DNA from: Ruminiclostridium papyrosolvens C7
Lineage (GTDB): Bacteria > Bacillota > Clostridia > Acetivibrionales > DSM-1351
Reading direction: 5' to 3'
Assembly (NCBI RefSeq): GCF_000421965.1
Contig: NZ_ATAY01000031.1
Location: forward strand, 124,001 to 188,000
DNA: 64,000 nt
Position numbers and translations under genes: made by a program. Positions within the stretch are counted from its first letter, which is position 1. Every line of letters starts with the position of its first letter. The notes under the pieces were generated by a model. The model did not search any database and was not told where the DNA came from. It saw only the letters and a program-made list of their open reading frames with translations. Shown piece by piece: positions 16,249 through 25,177 of this stretch.

Positions 16249-19242
16249 TTATCTTGCATTTGAATACGCCCATTTTTCAATGGCTTTACCAACGGAATTA
16301 CCTATCTTAACCTGATTATCATAATCTGACAGCCACTCATACTCGGCAGGATTGGACATAAATCCTCCCTCAATAAGAATTGCAGGTGATTGGGTAACAG
16401 TACACACTGAAAGACTCTGCCATCTGTAGCCATCATCCTTTCTTTTGAGGTCAGTGACCAACTGGTCTTTGATATATCCTGCTGCTGCCTTTGAGCTGTC
16501 TTTAGAATACAGTACCAGCAACCCTGTGTGCTGTGTATAGTCAGCGGTTACATCCATTGAGTTATTATGGATTGAAACTGCAATATCAGGCTTTTCCTTC
16601 CTTATAAGATTAGCTCTGTCATTAAGGCTGACGGTCTTGTCCGTAGTCCTTGTCATAATAACCGTTGCACCAAGTGATTGAAGATATTTCCGGGCATTTA
16701 AGGTTATTGCCAGATTTACCTGCTTTTCATATAGTCCGTATTTACCCATTGGCCCCGTGGCACCTGATTCTGAACCTCCATGTCCTGCATCAAGTACTAC
16801 TTTTAATCCAGTCAACGGCTTCGACCCGCTCCCGGAAATCTTGGGTGCATTTTTAAGGGAAAATACAAGTGAGCCATTTTTATATTCTGCATAATAACCA
16901 AAATAATTGTTTGCTGATTTCAACTCAAAGGTATACTGTGCTCCACCGGAAACAGCCTTGTACTTGACTGCAGAAAAAGGTGCACCGGATGGTATCGATT
17001 TACTAACGTTCACACCTGATGTATTGTAGAGTGTCAATTTAAGGTTATTAGTACCAGCCTCCACACCAAACACCGTATTGACAGGCATTTTAAAGCTAAT
17101 ATCAGTATAGTTGCCGTTCGAATTTAAGGATATTGCTGAAATTTTGTTGGTTGCAAGTGCCTTATCATTTACAACTTTTACATTGCTTGCAGCTGTCCAC
17201 ACTCCGCTCTTTAACAGGTAAAAACTGTTCTGCTGGCCTACAATGTAGTCTGTCCCACCGTTTATCAAAGGTGTTATTCTTGAATAATCCGTTGAAGGCC
17301 CGGAACGTGCCACAGCTTCTGCATCATTTGTACTAACAACAGCATATTTATAGTATTTTGACGATTGTACACTTATTGTGTTGCTTTGCAGTGAGGTAAT
17401 TTTTGCACCTTTGTATTCCATTACAAAAGCAGGCTTTCCAAGACTTTTAATACGCTCCTTACCTGAAACCTGCGGCATTGTAAAGGTTCCTGAATATTTA
17501 GCAGGTGTAAGTGTTCCTTTGTTTGCGTCAACAGTGGCTGTCTGTTTCAACTCGGCCTTGTAGCCTCCGATTTCAACCCAAACCTTGGAACCCGCAGGAG
17601 CCTGACAGGAAAATGTAATCTTTTGGCCTGTCTGCATAGTCATACTCTGGGTAGGAGAAAAATAACCGTTTCTGAACTCAACCTTTGACATCTTATAAGG
17701 AATTGAGGTTGTTTTCGCATTGCGTGTTATCTTTAATACTGTTTCCTTACCTTTATGTGTGAATATAAGTTTGTTTTCTCCAACTTTCAAATCAGTATAT
17801 ACGGTAAAGTAACCGTTATCTGAAACCTCTATTTTATTGCCGTTAAGATATATAGGTTGTTTAGGGTCGCCGCCCCCTAAAACACTTATCTTGGTAGCTG
17901 AAGTCTTATAACCGTTAGAAGGAGAAGCTATAAACAGCTGTCTGTCCTCAGGTACGGCACTGCCGGGGTCTCTACCTGATACAAATATTCCTCTGAGCTT
18001 GTCCTTTATACCAAGTGTATTGTCTCTCAGCTTGGAGTATCCATAGAAAATGCTTCCGTCTACAGCATTGCTTTTCCTGTTATATGCAATTTGCTTTGGA
18101 ATTTGCTGAGGGTCAAGCCAGTCATTTGACTGTGTTGTGTCATTTATTTTATATGCGGCATGACCAACATATAGCTTAACTTTTGTACCGCTACACACGT
18201 CTTTCCACCAGTTTACCAAGACAGAATAATCTGCAACTTTGAATCCCATATTCCAATAAATCTGAGGTGCTATGTAATCAATATATGCTTCTCTTACCCA
18301 CTTTTTAGAATCTGCAAAGTGATCATAATATGTTGATATACCGCCTTGTGTACTTGAGCCTTCTATGTTTCTGTCCTTATTAGACCATATTGCAAAAGGG
18401 CTTATACCGAACTGAACCGTTTGCTTTATATTTTTTACAGTATCATAGGTACTTTTAACAAGTGTGTTTATGTTATTACGTCTCCAGTCGTCCTTGTTTT
18501 TAAAACTACCCTTATATTTTTCATAAGAAGCCGAGTCGTTAAAATCAACACCCTTACTTTCTGATTTTGAAGGATAAAAATAATCGTCAAAATGTATACC
18601 GTCAACATCATAATTCTTGACAATTTCGGCTACCCCGTCAGTTATCAGTTTTATAGCAGCGGGATTCCCCGGATCAAGATACAGCTGTCCCGTAGGAGCC
18701 GCAACAACTGCTTCAGGTATTTTTCTGGCAGGATGAGCAGCAGAAAGTACATTTACGTCTTTGTCAGGTTTAGCCGCTGTTCCCATTGAAAGTCTGAGAG
18801 GATTAATCCACGCATGAACCTGTATGCCTTCTTTATGTGCCTGTTGAATTATGTATGCCAAAGGGTCAAAACCATTATCGTTTTCTTTCCCCTGTTTTCC
18901 CGTCAAGTATTTTGACCATGGAAAAATTGAAGATTTATAAAGAGCGTCTCCCGTAGGCCTTACCTGAAAGAAAATAGCATTAAGTCCCATGTATTTGGTA
19001 TCGCTTACTATTTCATCCAGTTCTTTTTTCTGCTTTTCGGCACTGATACCCGGCTTTGAAGGAAAATCTATATTGGACACTGATGCAATCCATACTCCCC
19101 TTAAATCCTCATTTTTAGATATCGTCTGTGCATTTGAGACATTTCCTTCGTAATTTTTATCTGCAAACAGCCTGTATCCGGCGATTGGCAGAATCGTTAG
19201 AAATACCAGCAAAATACATACTGCCCCGATTTTTTTATTCAT
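16249..19242 (-). CDS. GHL10 glycoside hydrolase-like protein fused to N-acetylmuramoyl-L-alanine amidase
   Basis: About 997 residues, secreted: signal peptide ~1-30. Residues ~45-410 are a GHL10 (DUF187/YngK) TIM-barrel, a putative glycosidase: LRGVWIASVSNIDFPS, AIFFQVRPTGDALY, GIQVHAWINPLRLS, VDGIHFDDYFYP and DYIAPQIYWN. A middle part (~410-800) is beta-rich, with immunoglobulin-like and SH3-like stretches. Residues ~810-990 are an Amidase_3 zinc hydrolase: VVLDAGHGG, GLYEKQVNLAI, VSIHNN and ILIEGGFMSNPAE supply the zinc and catalytic residues. It should cut peptidoglycan or a related polymer. A longer start at 19281 is rejected; ATG 19242 has GGGGG five bases upstream. Confidence 0.88.
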   Translation of the reverse strand: MNKKIGAVCILLVFLTILPIAGYRLFADKNYEGNVSNAQTISKNEDLRGVWIASVSNIDFPSKPGISAEKQKKELDEIVSDTKYMGLNAIFFQVRPTGDALYKSSIFPWSKYLTGKQGKENDNGFDPLAYIIQQAHKEGIQVHAWINPLRLSMGTAAKPDKDVNVLSAAHPARKIPEAVVAAPTGQLYLDPGNPAAIKLITDGVAEIVKNYDVDGIHFDDYFYPSKSESKGVDFNDSASYEKYKGSFKNKDDWRRNNINTLVKSTYDTVKNIKQTVQFGISPFAIWSNKDRNIEGSSTQGGISTYYDHFADSKKWVREAYIDYIAPQIYWNMGFKVADYSVLVNWWKDVCSGTKVKLYVGHAAYKINDTTQSNDWLDPQQIPKQIAYNRKSNAVDGSIFYGYSKLRDNTLGIKDKLRGIFVSGRDPGSAVPEDRQLFIASPSNGYKTSATKISVLGGGDPKQPIYLNGNKIEVSDNGYFTVYTDLKVGENKLIFTHKGKETVLKITRNAKTTSIPYKMSKVEFRNGYFSPTQSMTMQTGQKITFSCQAPAGSKVWVEIGGYKAELKQTATVDANKGTLTPAKYSGTFTMPQVSGKERIKSLGKPAFVMEYKGAKITSLQSNTISVQSSKYYKYAVVSTNDAEAVARSGPSTDYSRITPLINGGTDYIVGQQNSFYLLKSGVWTAASNVKVVNDKALATNKISAISLNSNGNYTDISFKMPVNTVFGVEAGTNNLKLTLYNTSGVNVSKSIPSGAPFSAVKYKAVSGGAQYTFELKSANNYFGYYAEYKNGSLVFSLKNAPKISGSGSKPLTGLKVVLDAGHGGSESGATGPMGKYGLYEKQVNLAITLNARKYLQSLGATVIMTRTTDKTVSLNDRANLIRKEKPDIAVSIHNNSMDVTADYTQHTGLLVLYSKDSSKAAAGYIKDQLVTDLKRKDDGYRWQSLSVCTVTQSPAILIEGGFMSNPAEYEWLSDYDNQVKIGNSVGKAIEKWAYSNAR

Positions 19243-19395
19243 TTTAACCCCCAAAAACCCCCATAGTTTAGAAATAACCAAAAATAAAACAATATTCTAT
19301 ATATTTCTTATAATAAATATAAAGCATTTATAGTAATATTAACAACAAATGTACCAAAATTTAATATTTTTTTAATACTTAAAAAAATATTGTAA

Positions 19396-20130
19396 TTATC
19401 TTACACTCAATTTAACGGCCTTTTTGGGACATATTTCCTCACACTTTCCGCACAAAATACATTCCACATTGTCGATTCTTTTTTTATCACTTTTTACGAT
19501 TTCGCTGACTTGTATACTCATAGGACAATTGGCGTCACACTTTTTACAATTTACACATGCCGATGAATCAGTTTTCACATGTAACGAAGGATATCCCAGT
19601 TTGCTTTTAATTTTGCTCCCCAATATCATAAACGGTGCCATCCAGCAGATGGAATGACAAAAGGATCTTTTTCCAAAACTCAAGGAAATTACAGCAATGA
19701 GAATTACTACAAACATATATATTATGCATCCCTGAAGGCTTGATGCTGAAACACCATAATCTGTCAAAAATACAGGATTGAATTCCTTTATTCCCCCGGC
19801 TGATATAAAACCCGCTATTACAGCGGTAAGCCATGGCACCCATATAAAGTATTTAATTAAATTCTGCTTTCTACTGGCAGCTTTGTTATTAATATGTACA
19901 CAACAATCCTGTACAGCTCCGGCAGGACATATCCAACCACAGTAGGCTCTCCCAAAAAATAACGAAAAAAGAAACAATGTTAAAAAAAATGCTGCACTTC
20001 CCGAAACAATGCCGGCAAAGCTTCCCTGTACAATAAGATAAGGAGAGAGGTAGTTCAATGTTACCGGAAAAAGAAGCATGGAAAAAAGTAATAATGTATT
20101 TCTGATTTTGTGACGTTTCATTTTTAACAC
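19396..20130 (-). CDS. NapH/YccM-like membrane 4Fe-4S protein
   Basis: 244 residues with about four or five membrane helices. A CGWICPAGAVQDCC motif near residue 63 and CHSICWMAPFM near 158 mark the NapH/NosR/CcoG polyferredoxin family; two C-terminal [4Fe-4S] ferredoxin motifs follow (CVNCKKCDANCPM, CILCGKCEEICPK). It probably passes electrons across or along the membrane; donor and acceptor are unknown. It overlaps the PadR gene by seven bases, so it is the likely target of that repressor. Confidence 0.85.
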   Translation of the reverse strand: MLKMKRHKIRNTLLLFSMLLFPVTLNYLSPYLIVQGSFAGIVSGSAAFFLTLFLFSLFFGRAYCGWICPAGAVQDCCVHINNKAASRKQNLIKYFIWVPWLTAVIAGFISAGGIKEFNPVFLTDYGVSASSLQGCIIYMFVVILIAVISLSFGKRSFCHSICWMAPFMILGSKIKSKLGYPSLHVKTDSSACVNCKKCDANCPMSIQVSEIVKSDKKRIDNVECILCGKCEEICPKKAVKLSVR

Positions 20131-20696
20131 CCCTTGTCATTGTTTTGATTTATATAAATTTTTAATAATTTTTCAGCTTCATCCGCCCACTGAATATATG
20201 CTTTGTATATAAATTCTCCGAACAAGACTGTTAAAAAGTAGTATAAATGATCTTCCTCCTCCTCAATAACCTTTTCCAGATTCGACTTGTACATCTGAAT
20301 CATTTTCAGATCATTAATATAACGTTCTTTGAAATTCTCAATTCTTTCAACATTCTCCCCGTAAGAAACCATATTCCCAAAGAAAAGTTTCAAAAGTATC
20401 TCATATTTTGTGTATTCCTTTGTTCCCGGTACATTAAGCCAATGTTTCAAAGCATCCCTTCCTTTTTCAGTAATAGAATAAACACTCTTTTCAGGGCCCT
20501 TTGAGTTTTCTCCTGTACGTTTTGTTACCATCCCACCTTTTTCAAGCTGTCTAAGAGTGGGATACAACTGACCGTACCCAACCTCCCAAAATCTGCTTAT
20601 CATATAATCAATTTTTTTCTTTAAGTCATACCCGCTGGAATCTTCGTGATTTAATAACCCCAGTATTATAAATGAGGTTGTATTTTCCTTCGCCAT
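20124..20696 (-). CDS. PadR family transcriptional regulator
   Basis: 190 residues. The N-terminal winged helix (FIILGLLNHEDSSGYDLKKKID, then YGQLYPTLRQLEKGGMVTKRTG) is diagnostic; a C-terminal coiled coil (~100-185) makes the PadR/AphA-type dimer. ATG 20696 is chosen because GGAGG lies five bases upstream; the frame extends eight codons further to 20720 but that would run into the operator. A 47-bp perfect palindrome covers its own promoter, so it should repress itself together with the iron-sulfur protein gene it overlaps. The inducer is unknown. Confidence 0.92.
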   Translation of the reverse strand: MAKENTTSFIILGLLNHEDSSGYDLKKKIDYMISRFWEVGYGQLYPTLRQLEKGGMVTKRTGENSKGPEKSVYSITEKGRDALKHWLNVPGTKEYTKYEILLKLFFGNMVSYGENVERIENFKERYINDLKMIQMYKSNLEKVIEEEEDHLYYFLTVLFGEFIYKAYIQWADEAEKLLKIYINQNNDKGC

Positions 20697-20706
20697 AATA
20701 TCCTCC

Positions 20707-20760
20707 ATCTGTATCAACATGATATAGTTAAATTATATCATGTTGATACAGATATAACAA
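20707..20760 (-). promoter_or_regulatory. PadR promoter and 47-bp palindromic operator
   Basis: Perfect 20-bp arms ATCTGTATCAACATGATATA (20707-20726) and its complement (20734-20753) flank a seven-base centre. On the minus strand -35 TTGTTA (20755-20760) and -10 TATAAT (20732-20737) are 17 bases apart, and the -10 lies in the palindrome centre. ATGT/ACAT half-sites inside the arms fit PadR operators. Confidence 0.85.
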
Positions 20761-20780
20761 GGAAAACTATTAAATCCCGA

Positions 20781-20835
20781 ATAAAAAAAAAAGCCGATTT
20801 GATTATTTGCTTTAGCAAAAAATCAAATCGGCTTT
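20781..20835 (-). terminator. Terminator after fba
   Basis: Fifteen-base perfect stem AAAGCCGATTTGATT / AATCAAATCGGCTTT, nearly continued inside by TTTGC/GCAAA, followed on the minus strand by a run of about ten T. It starts 26 bases past the fba stop. Confidence 0.93.
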
Positions 20836-20860
20836 ACTTACTTTTAATTTTATTTAACTA

Positions 20861-21796
20861 TTATGCTTTACCGTCGCAACCAAGAACGTTAACTAACTTG
20901 TTCTTTACAAGACCCTTTATAGCCTCTCTAGCTGGCTTTAAATATTGTCTTGGGTCGAAGTGGTCAGGATGCTCAGCAAAGTACTTTCTGATTGAACCAG
21001 TCATAGCAAGTCTCAAGTCAGAATCGATATTGATCTTACAAACTGCCATCTTAGCAGCCTGACGGAGCATATCTTCAGGAATACCTATTGCATCAGGCAT
21101 TTTTCCTCCGTTGCCGTTTATCATTTCAACAAACTCAGGAATAACTGATGATGCACCGTGGAGAACTATTGGGAAGTTAGGAAGTCTCTTTGAAACTTCT
21201 TCCAATATATCAAACCTTAACTGTGGCTTTGTTCCTGGCTTGAATTTGTAAGCGCCATGGCTGGTACCAATTGCTATTGCCAATGAATCAACACCGGTCT
21301 TTGTAACGAATTCTTCAACTTCAGCAGGGTTTGTAAATGCTGCGTCAGCATCTGATACGTTAACTGCATCTTCGATACCTGCAAGTCTACCAAGTTCAGC
21401 TTCAACAACAACTCCTCTTGCATGAGCGTACTCAACAACCTGCTTTGTAAGTGCTATGTTATCTTCAAATGAATGGTGTGAACCGTCTATCATAACGGAA
21501 GTGAATCCGCCGTCGATACATGATTTACAAAGTTCAAAACTATCACCGTGGTCAAGGTGGAGACAGATTGGCAAACCTGTTTCAATAATTGCAGCCTCAA
21601 CTAATTTCATAAGATAAGTATGGTTTGCATACTTTCTTGCTCCGGCAGATACTTGAAGAATAAGAGGAGCATTTACTTCTTTTGCTGCTTCAGTTATTCC
21701 TTGTACAATTTCCATGTTATTAACATTGAAAGCTCCTATTGCATAGCCGCCTTCATACGCTTTTTTAAACATTTCGGCAGAAGTTACTAATGGCAT
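20861..21796 (-). CDS. fba: Fructose-1,6-bisphosphate aldolase, class II
   Basis: 311 residues. Zinc-dependent enzyme splitting fructose-1,6-bisphosphate into two triose phosphates. Visible: GAFNVNNMEIVQ, LHLDHGDSFE (zinc His and catalytic Asp), VEAELGRLAGIED, AIGTSHGAYKF and VLHGASSVI (zinc His residues), and NIDSDLRLA for phosphate binding. AAAGGAG precedes the ATG. It is divergent from pfp, so two consecutive glycolytic steps share one 321-base intergenic region. Codon use is that of a highly expressed gene (few rare codons). Confidence 0.96.
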   Translation of the reverse strand: MPLVTSAEMFKKAYEGGYAIGAFNVNNMEIVQGITEAAKEVNAPLILQVSAGARKYANHTYLMKLVEAAIIETGLPICLHLDHGDSFELCKSCIDGGFTSVMIDGSHHSFEDNIALTKQVVEYAHARGVVVEAELGRLAGIEDAVNVSDADAAFTNPAEVEEFVTKTGVDSLAIAIGTSHGAYKFKPGTKPQLRFDILEEVSKRLPNFPIVLHGASSVIPEFVEMINGNGGKMPDAIGIPEDMLRQAAKMAVCKINIDSDLRLAMTGSIRKYFAEHPDHFDPRQYLKPAREAIKGLVKNKLVNVLGCDGKA

Positions 21797-22041
21797 ATTT
21801 ATGCACTCCTTTATAAGAATAATTTTACCTTTATATTATATATTGTTTATCCAATTATTATCAGAAAACAATAAGGTAATTCTAAAATTAACCAACATAA
21901 AAACTCACCGTTATTATTTTATGCAATATTATCTTTAAAATCAAGGGATATTTTGATATTTATTTGACAAACCTAGGTAATGTATAATTGCATTTTCCAA
22001 CTTGTTATGCTATATTTTAATTTGATTGCGGATTGTAATAT

Positions 22042-22064
22042 CAGTCCTTTTGAAGAAAGGTCTG
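22042..22064 (+). other. Hairpin in pfp leader
   Basis: CAGTCCTTT / AAAGGTCTG with a five-base loop (one T-T mismatch), 54 bases before the pfp start. The rest of the 321-base fba-pfp interval is AT-rich; a TTGACA at 21964 and a TATAAT at 21983 are only 13 bases apart, so I do not call a promoter. Confidence 0.4.
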
Positions 22065-22117
22065 GTAAGAGCAACGTATATATTAATACTTAATATAAAT
22101 ATCAGGAGGTATATAAA

Positions 22118-23365
22118 ATGACTGTTTTAAAAGGCGCCGCTATTTTCGGACAATCAGGTGGACCAACATCAGTAATTAATGCCAGTGCTTGCGGAGTATT
22201 TCAGGAAGCATTAAAGCAAGATGCAATAACAGCTGTATATGGTGCAGCTCACGGTATCAAAGGTATTCTTGATGAAAAATTCTATGACATGAGCAAAGAA
22301 GATGCTTATGAACTTGACTTATTAAAGACTACTCCTTCTTCAGCTCTAGGTTCTGTTCGTTACAAGCTTAAATCAGTAGACGAAGACGAAACAGATTACA
22401 AGAGACTTGTTGAAGTTTTCAAGAAATATGATATCAGATATTTCTTCTATAATGGTGGAAATGATTCAATGGATACTTGCAACAAGGTTAGCAAGTACAT
22501 GCAGAAGGTTGGCTATGAGTGCAGAGTAATGGGTGTTCCAAAGACTATAGACAATGACCTTTTCGGAACTGACCACTGCCCTGGATATTCAAGTGCAGCT
22601 AAGTACATCGCTACATCAACTATGGAAGTTTACCACGATGCAAGAGTTTACAATACAGGTATGATTACAATACTTGAAGTTATGGGAAGAAACGCAGGAT
22701 GGCTGACAGCTGCAACTGCTCTCGCTGCTTACAAGGGTGCAGGTCCTGACTTGATATACCTCCCTGAAATTGATTTCGACATGGATCAGTTCCTTGCTGA
22801 CTGTACTAGAATTTACAAGGAAAACGGAAACTGTATCGTTGCTGTTTCAGAAGGTATTAAGGACAAAAACGGTAAATACATTTCAGAATACGGCTCAAAC
22901 CTTACTGATCAGAAAGACTCCTTCGGTCATGCACAGTTAGGCGGGCTTGCTGCTACTCTGGCTGCAATTGTTAAGGAAAAGACAGGAGCAAAGGTTCGTG
23001 GAATCGAATTCAGCCTTCTCCAAAGATGTGCTGCTCACTGCGGTTCTGCAAGCGACGTAAACGAATCCTACATGTCAGGTCAAATGGCAGTAAGATATGC
23101 TGTTGAAGGTATGACTGACAAGATGGTTGGCTTCAAGAGAGCTGAAGGAAGCGAATACAAATGTGAAATTCAGTTGCTTGATTTGAACGATGTTGCAAAT
23201 ACTGAAAAGAAGATTCCTAGAGAATGGATTAACGAAGCTGGAAATGGCTTAAAGCAAGAGTTTATTGACTACGCTTTACCATTAATTCAGGGTGAATCCA
23301 CTCCTCCTAAGGAAGACGGTCTTCCTAGATTTGCAAAACTTAAAAAAGTTCTTGCAACTAAATAA
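22118..23365 (+). CDS. pfp: Pyrophosphate-dependent 6-phosphofructokinase
   Basis: 415 residues. It phosphorylates fructose-6-phosphate with PPi, reversibly, replacing or supplementing the ATP enzyme as in cellulolytic clostridia. Evidence: FGQSGGPTSVIN at the N-terminus, GGNDSMDTC (113-121) where ATP enzymes have GGDGS, and PKTIDND (141-147) whose lysine is the PPi-type marker; EVMGRNAGWL and the FSLLQRC substrate segment follow. AGGAGG is eight bases upstream. Divergent from fba. The hairpin immediately after the stop can act as its terminator. Confidence 0.94.
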   Translation: MTVLKGAAIFGQSGGPTSVINASACGVFQEALKQDAITAVYGAAHGIKGILDEKFYDMSKEDAYELDLLKTTPSSALGSVRYKLKSVDEDETDYKRLVEVFKKYDIRYFFYNGGNDSMDTCNKVSKYMQKVGYECRVMGVPKTIDNDLFGTDHCPGYSSAAKYIATSTMEVYHDARVYNTGMITILEVMGRNAGWLTAATALAAYKGAGPDLIYLPEIDFDMDQFLADCTRIYKENGNCIVAVSEGIKDKNGKYISEYGSNLTDQKDSFGHAQLGGLAATLAAIVKEKTGAKVRGIEFSLLQRCAAHCGSASDVNESYMSGQMAVRYAVEGMTDKMVGFKRAEGSEYKCEIQLLDLNDVANTEKKIPREWINEAGNGLKQEFIDYALPLIQGESTPPKEDGLPRFAKLKKVLATK

Positions 23366-23382
23366 TATAACTTACAATCATG

Positions 23383-23585
23383 ACCACCCGTAAAACGGGT
23401 GGTTTGTGTTAGCCCTATAAGGGCTTGTTACCGGCCAGCGCCTAAAGACGCTGGCTTTCACTTTACGTTAATTTTACCCGCTATCCCTTACTTTCCGGAG
23501 TTTGGGATTTATTTTTTTGTGTTAGAAAAGTGGCTGCACACTAATACGTGCGACAGCTCCGTAAACATACTTGGAATATTTCCAA
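23383..23585 (+). ncRNA. Hairpin-rich structured RNA candidate
   Basis: About 200 bases with no gene hold six successive hairpins: ACCACCCG/CGGGTGGT (23383-23403), AGCCCT/AGGGCT (23411-23425), GCCAGCG/CGCTGGC (23434-23455), ATCCC/GGGAT (23483-23508), GCTG-CAC/GTG-CAGC (23533-23557) and TTGGAA/TTCCAA (23571-23585). The first may terminate pfp. The density and regularity resemble a folded RNA such as a HEARO/omega RNA or the end of an IS605-type element without its ORF; that identity is a guess. GTGA follows at 23590. Confidence 0.5.
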
Positions 23586-23645
23586 ATGAGTGAACATTTT
23601 GTATAATATAACCTGTATCTACTAAGTTCGTGAGAGCGAGGCAAA

Positions 23646-24500
23646 ATGAAAAGGAATCTGGCATTCAACAAAACAATTCTATCGGTGATCATACTAAATG
23701 TTGCTCAGGTAGCAATATTAATCGGAATAATGGTGTTCCAGTATTTAAGGGACGCGTCCGTTTTTATCACTTTTAACAGTGAAACCATTTCATATATAAC
23801 AATTGTTTTGATATCCTTTCTCAATACTTTTATCAATATAAAAGATATCCACCGTCTGGGCCAGATCAACTCCAAAAATGATATTCTTGTGCAAACACTG
23901 TCCCAGCTTGAGGAACTCAACAAAACCCTGAGAGCCCAGAGACACGACTTCATGAACCATCTGCAGGTAGTCTACGGACTTATTGAGCTGGAAGAATTCA
24001 ATGACACTAAAGACTATATTGACAAGGTTTATAATGACATTCAAAAGGTAAGCCGTGTGATGCGAACATCCAATCCTGCTTTTAACGCCCTGTTACAGGC
24101 AAAAGTTCTTGCCGGAGAAAAAAGAGGAATTGAAACCAGACTAAACATAAACTCCAGATTTGATAAAATCAAGATTCCTACCTGGGAATTTTGCAGAGTC
24201 ATAGGTAACATTATAGATAATGCCATTTATGTACTTCAAAACACCCACGGAAACAAATATATAGAAATTAATCTCCATGAAGACATTAAAAACTACTATT
24301 TCACTATCAAAGACAATGGTCCGGGAATCCCCCGGGACATTATAGATAAAATATTTGAAGCTGGTTTCACAACAAAAGACACTAAAGGTGAAGGTATGGG
24401 GCTGGCTATTACAAAGGAAATCCTCCTTAATTACGGCGGAAGCATAAATGTACGGGTTGACAACGGTGAAACCATATTCGAAGGGCAGATACCAAAATAA
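23646..24500 (+). CDS. Spo0B-type sensor histidine kinase
   Basis: 284 residues. Two membrane helices (~10-30 and ~45-62) with almost no outside loop, then a short coiled coil and the Spo0B-type H-box RAQRHDFMNHLQVVYGLIEL (phosphorylated His in RHDF), as in DcuS/CitA/AgrC-like kinases. The ATPase domain has GNIIDNAIYVL (N box), IKDNGPGIP (G1) and GEGMGLAITKEIL (G2). The signal is unknown; with so little outside the membrane it likely senses in or at the membrane. Its natural partner is the LytTR regulator four genes downstream on the same strand. Confidence 0.88.
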   Translation: MKRNLAFNKTILSVIILNVAQVAILIGIMVFQYLRDASVFITFNSETISYITIVLISFLNTFINIKDIHRLGQINSKNDILVQTLSQLEELNKTLRAQRHDFMNHLQVVYGLIELEEFNDTKDYIDKVYNDIQKVSRVMRTSNPAFNALLQAKVLAGEKRGIETRLNINSRFDKIKIPTWEFCRVIGNIIDNAIYVLQNTHGNKYIEINLHEDIKNYYFTIKDNGPGIPRDIIDKIFEAGFTTKDTKGEGMGLAITKEILLNYGGSINVRVDNGETIFEGQIPK

Positions 24501-24634
24501 ACTTTTGATGAAGCAAACCGACATTTGTGACTATTTAATGTACTTTACGGCAATTACCCGTTACTTAAAATAATTAAAACAATATAATATTCCCAAAAGC
24601 ATAAATTAATATGCACGAAAGGGGGCAGTCTAAT

Positions 24635-25135
24635 GTGGAAATATTGGATTTCATTGTACAAATAAGTTTTATTCAGGGGCTTATTCTGATAATCGGGGTT
24701 ATCCTTGTAATAGTAGAGATGTTTCATCCGGGGTTTGGTGCTCCGGGAATCACAGGTGCTATTCTTATAATCATAGGAATTATTTTTATAGCATCAACCT
24801 TCCAGCAGGCTTTGATTCTGATAGTACTTGTACTGGCAATTCTGGGAATTGCACTTAGTATTATACTTCATTCGGCTACCAAAGGAAAATTGTCAAGGTC
24901 GCCGCTTATACTAAAGCACTCGCAGCAAAAATCAACCGGGTATATAGGTATGGAGGATCTGGAATTTTTTCTTGGTAAAGAAGGCATCAGCTACACTGTT
25001 TTAAGGCCTTCCGGAGTAGTGGATTTTGATGGTGTGAAAATTGATGTAGTATCTGAGGGTTCATTTATTCCCCAAGGCAAAAAGGTAAAGGTAATAAAAG
25101 TTGTCGGTAGGAGTATAGTAGTTCGTGAAGTTTAA
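24635..25135 (+). CDS. NfeD family membrane protein
   Basis: About 166 residues. Two or three N-terminal membrane helices (LILIIGVILVIVEMFHPGFGAPG, then two more to residue ~80) and a C-terminal OB-fold domain (residues ~95-166: LRPSGVVDFDGVKIDVVSEGSFI). This is the short NfeD type. NfeD proteins are partnered with flotillin-like SPFH proteins, exactly as here. A GTG at 24635 lies nine bases after GGGGG and is preferred to the ATG at 24611, which precedes that ribosome site. Confidence 0.9.
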   Translation: MEILDFIVQISFIQGLILIIGVILVIVEMFHPGFGAPGITGAILIIIGIIFIASTFQQALILIVLVLAILGIALSIILHSATKGKLSRSPLILKHSQQKSTGYIGMEDLEFFLGKEGISYTVLRPSGVVDFDGVKIDVVSEGSFIPQGKKVKVIKVVGRSIVVREV

Positions 25136-25177
25136 TTTAACATTATAATTTTGATCAAACAAAAAGGAGAGATTGTT

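Noticed and set aside
21964-21988. TTGACA and TATAAT upstream of pfp as a promoter
   Set aside because: Spacing is 13 bases, too short for sigma-A.
23383-23403. CRISPR-like repeat
   Set aside because: The hairpins differ from each other and are not regularly spaced; no repeated unit exists.
24611-24634. ATG 24611 as nfeD start
   Set aside because: The GGGGG ribosome site lies downstream of this ATG; GTG 24635 has correct spacing.
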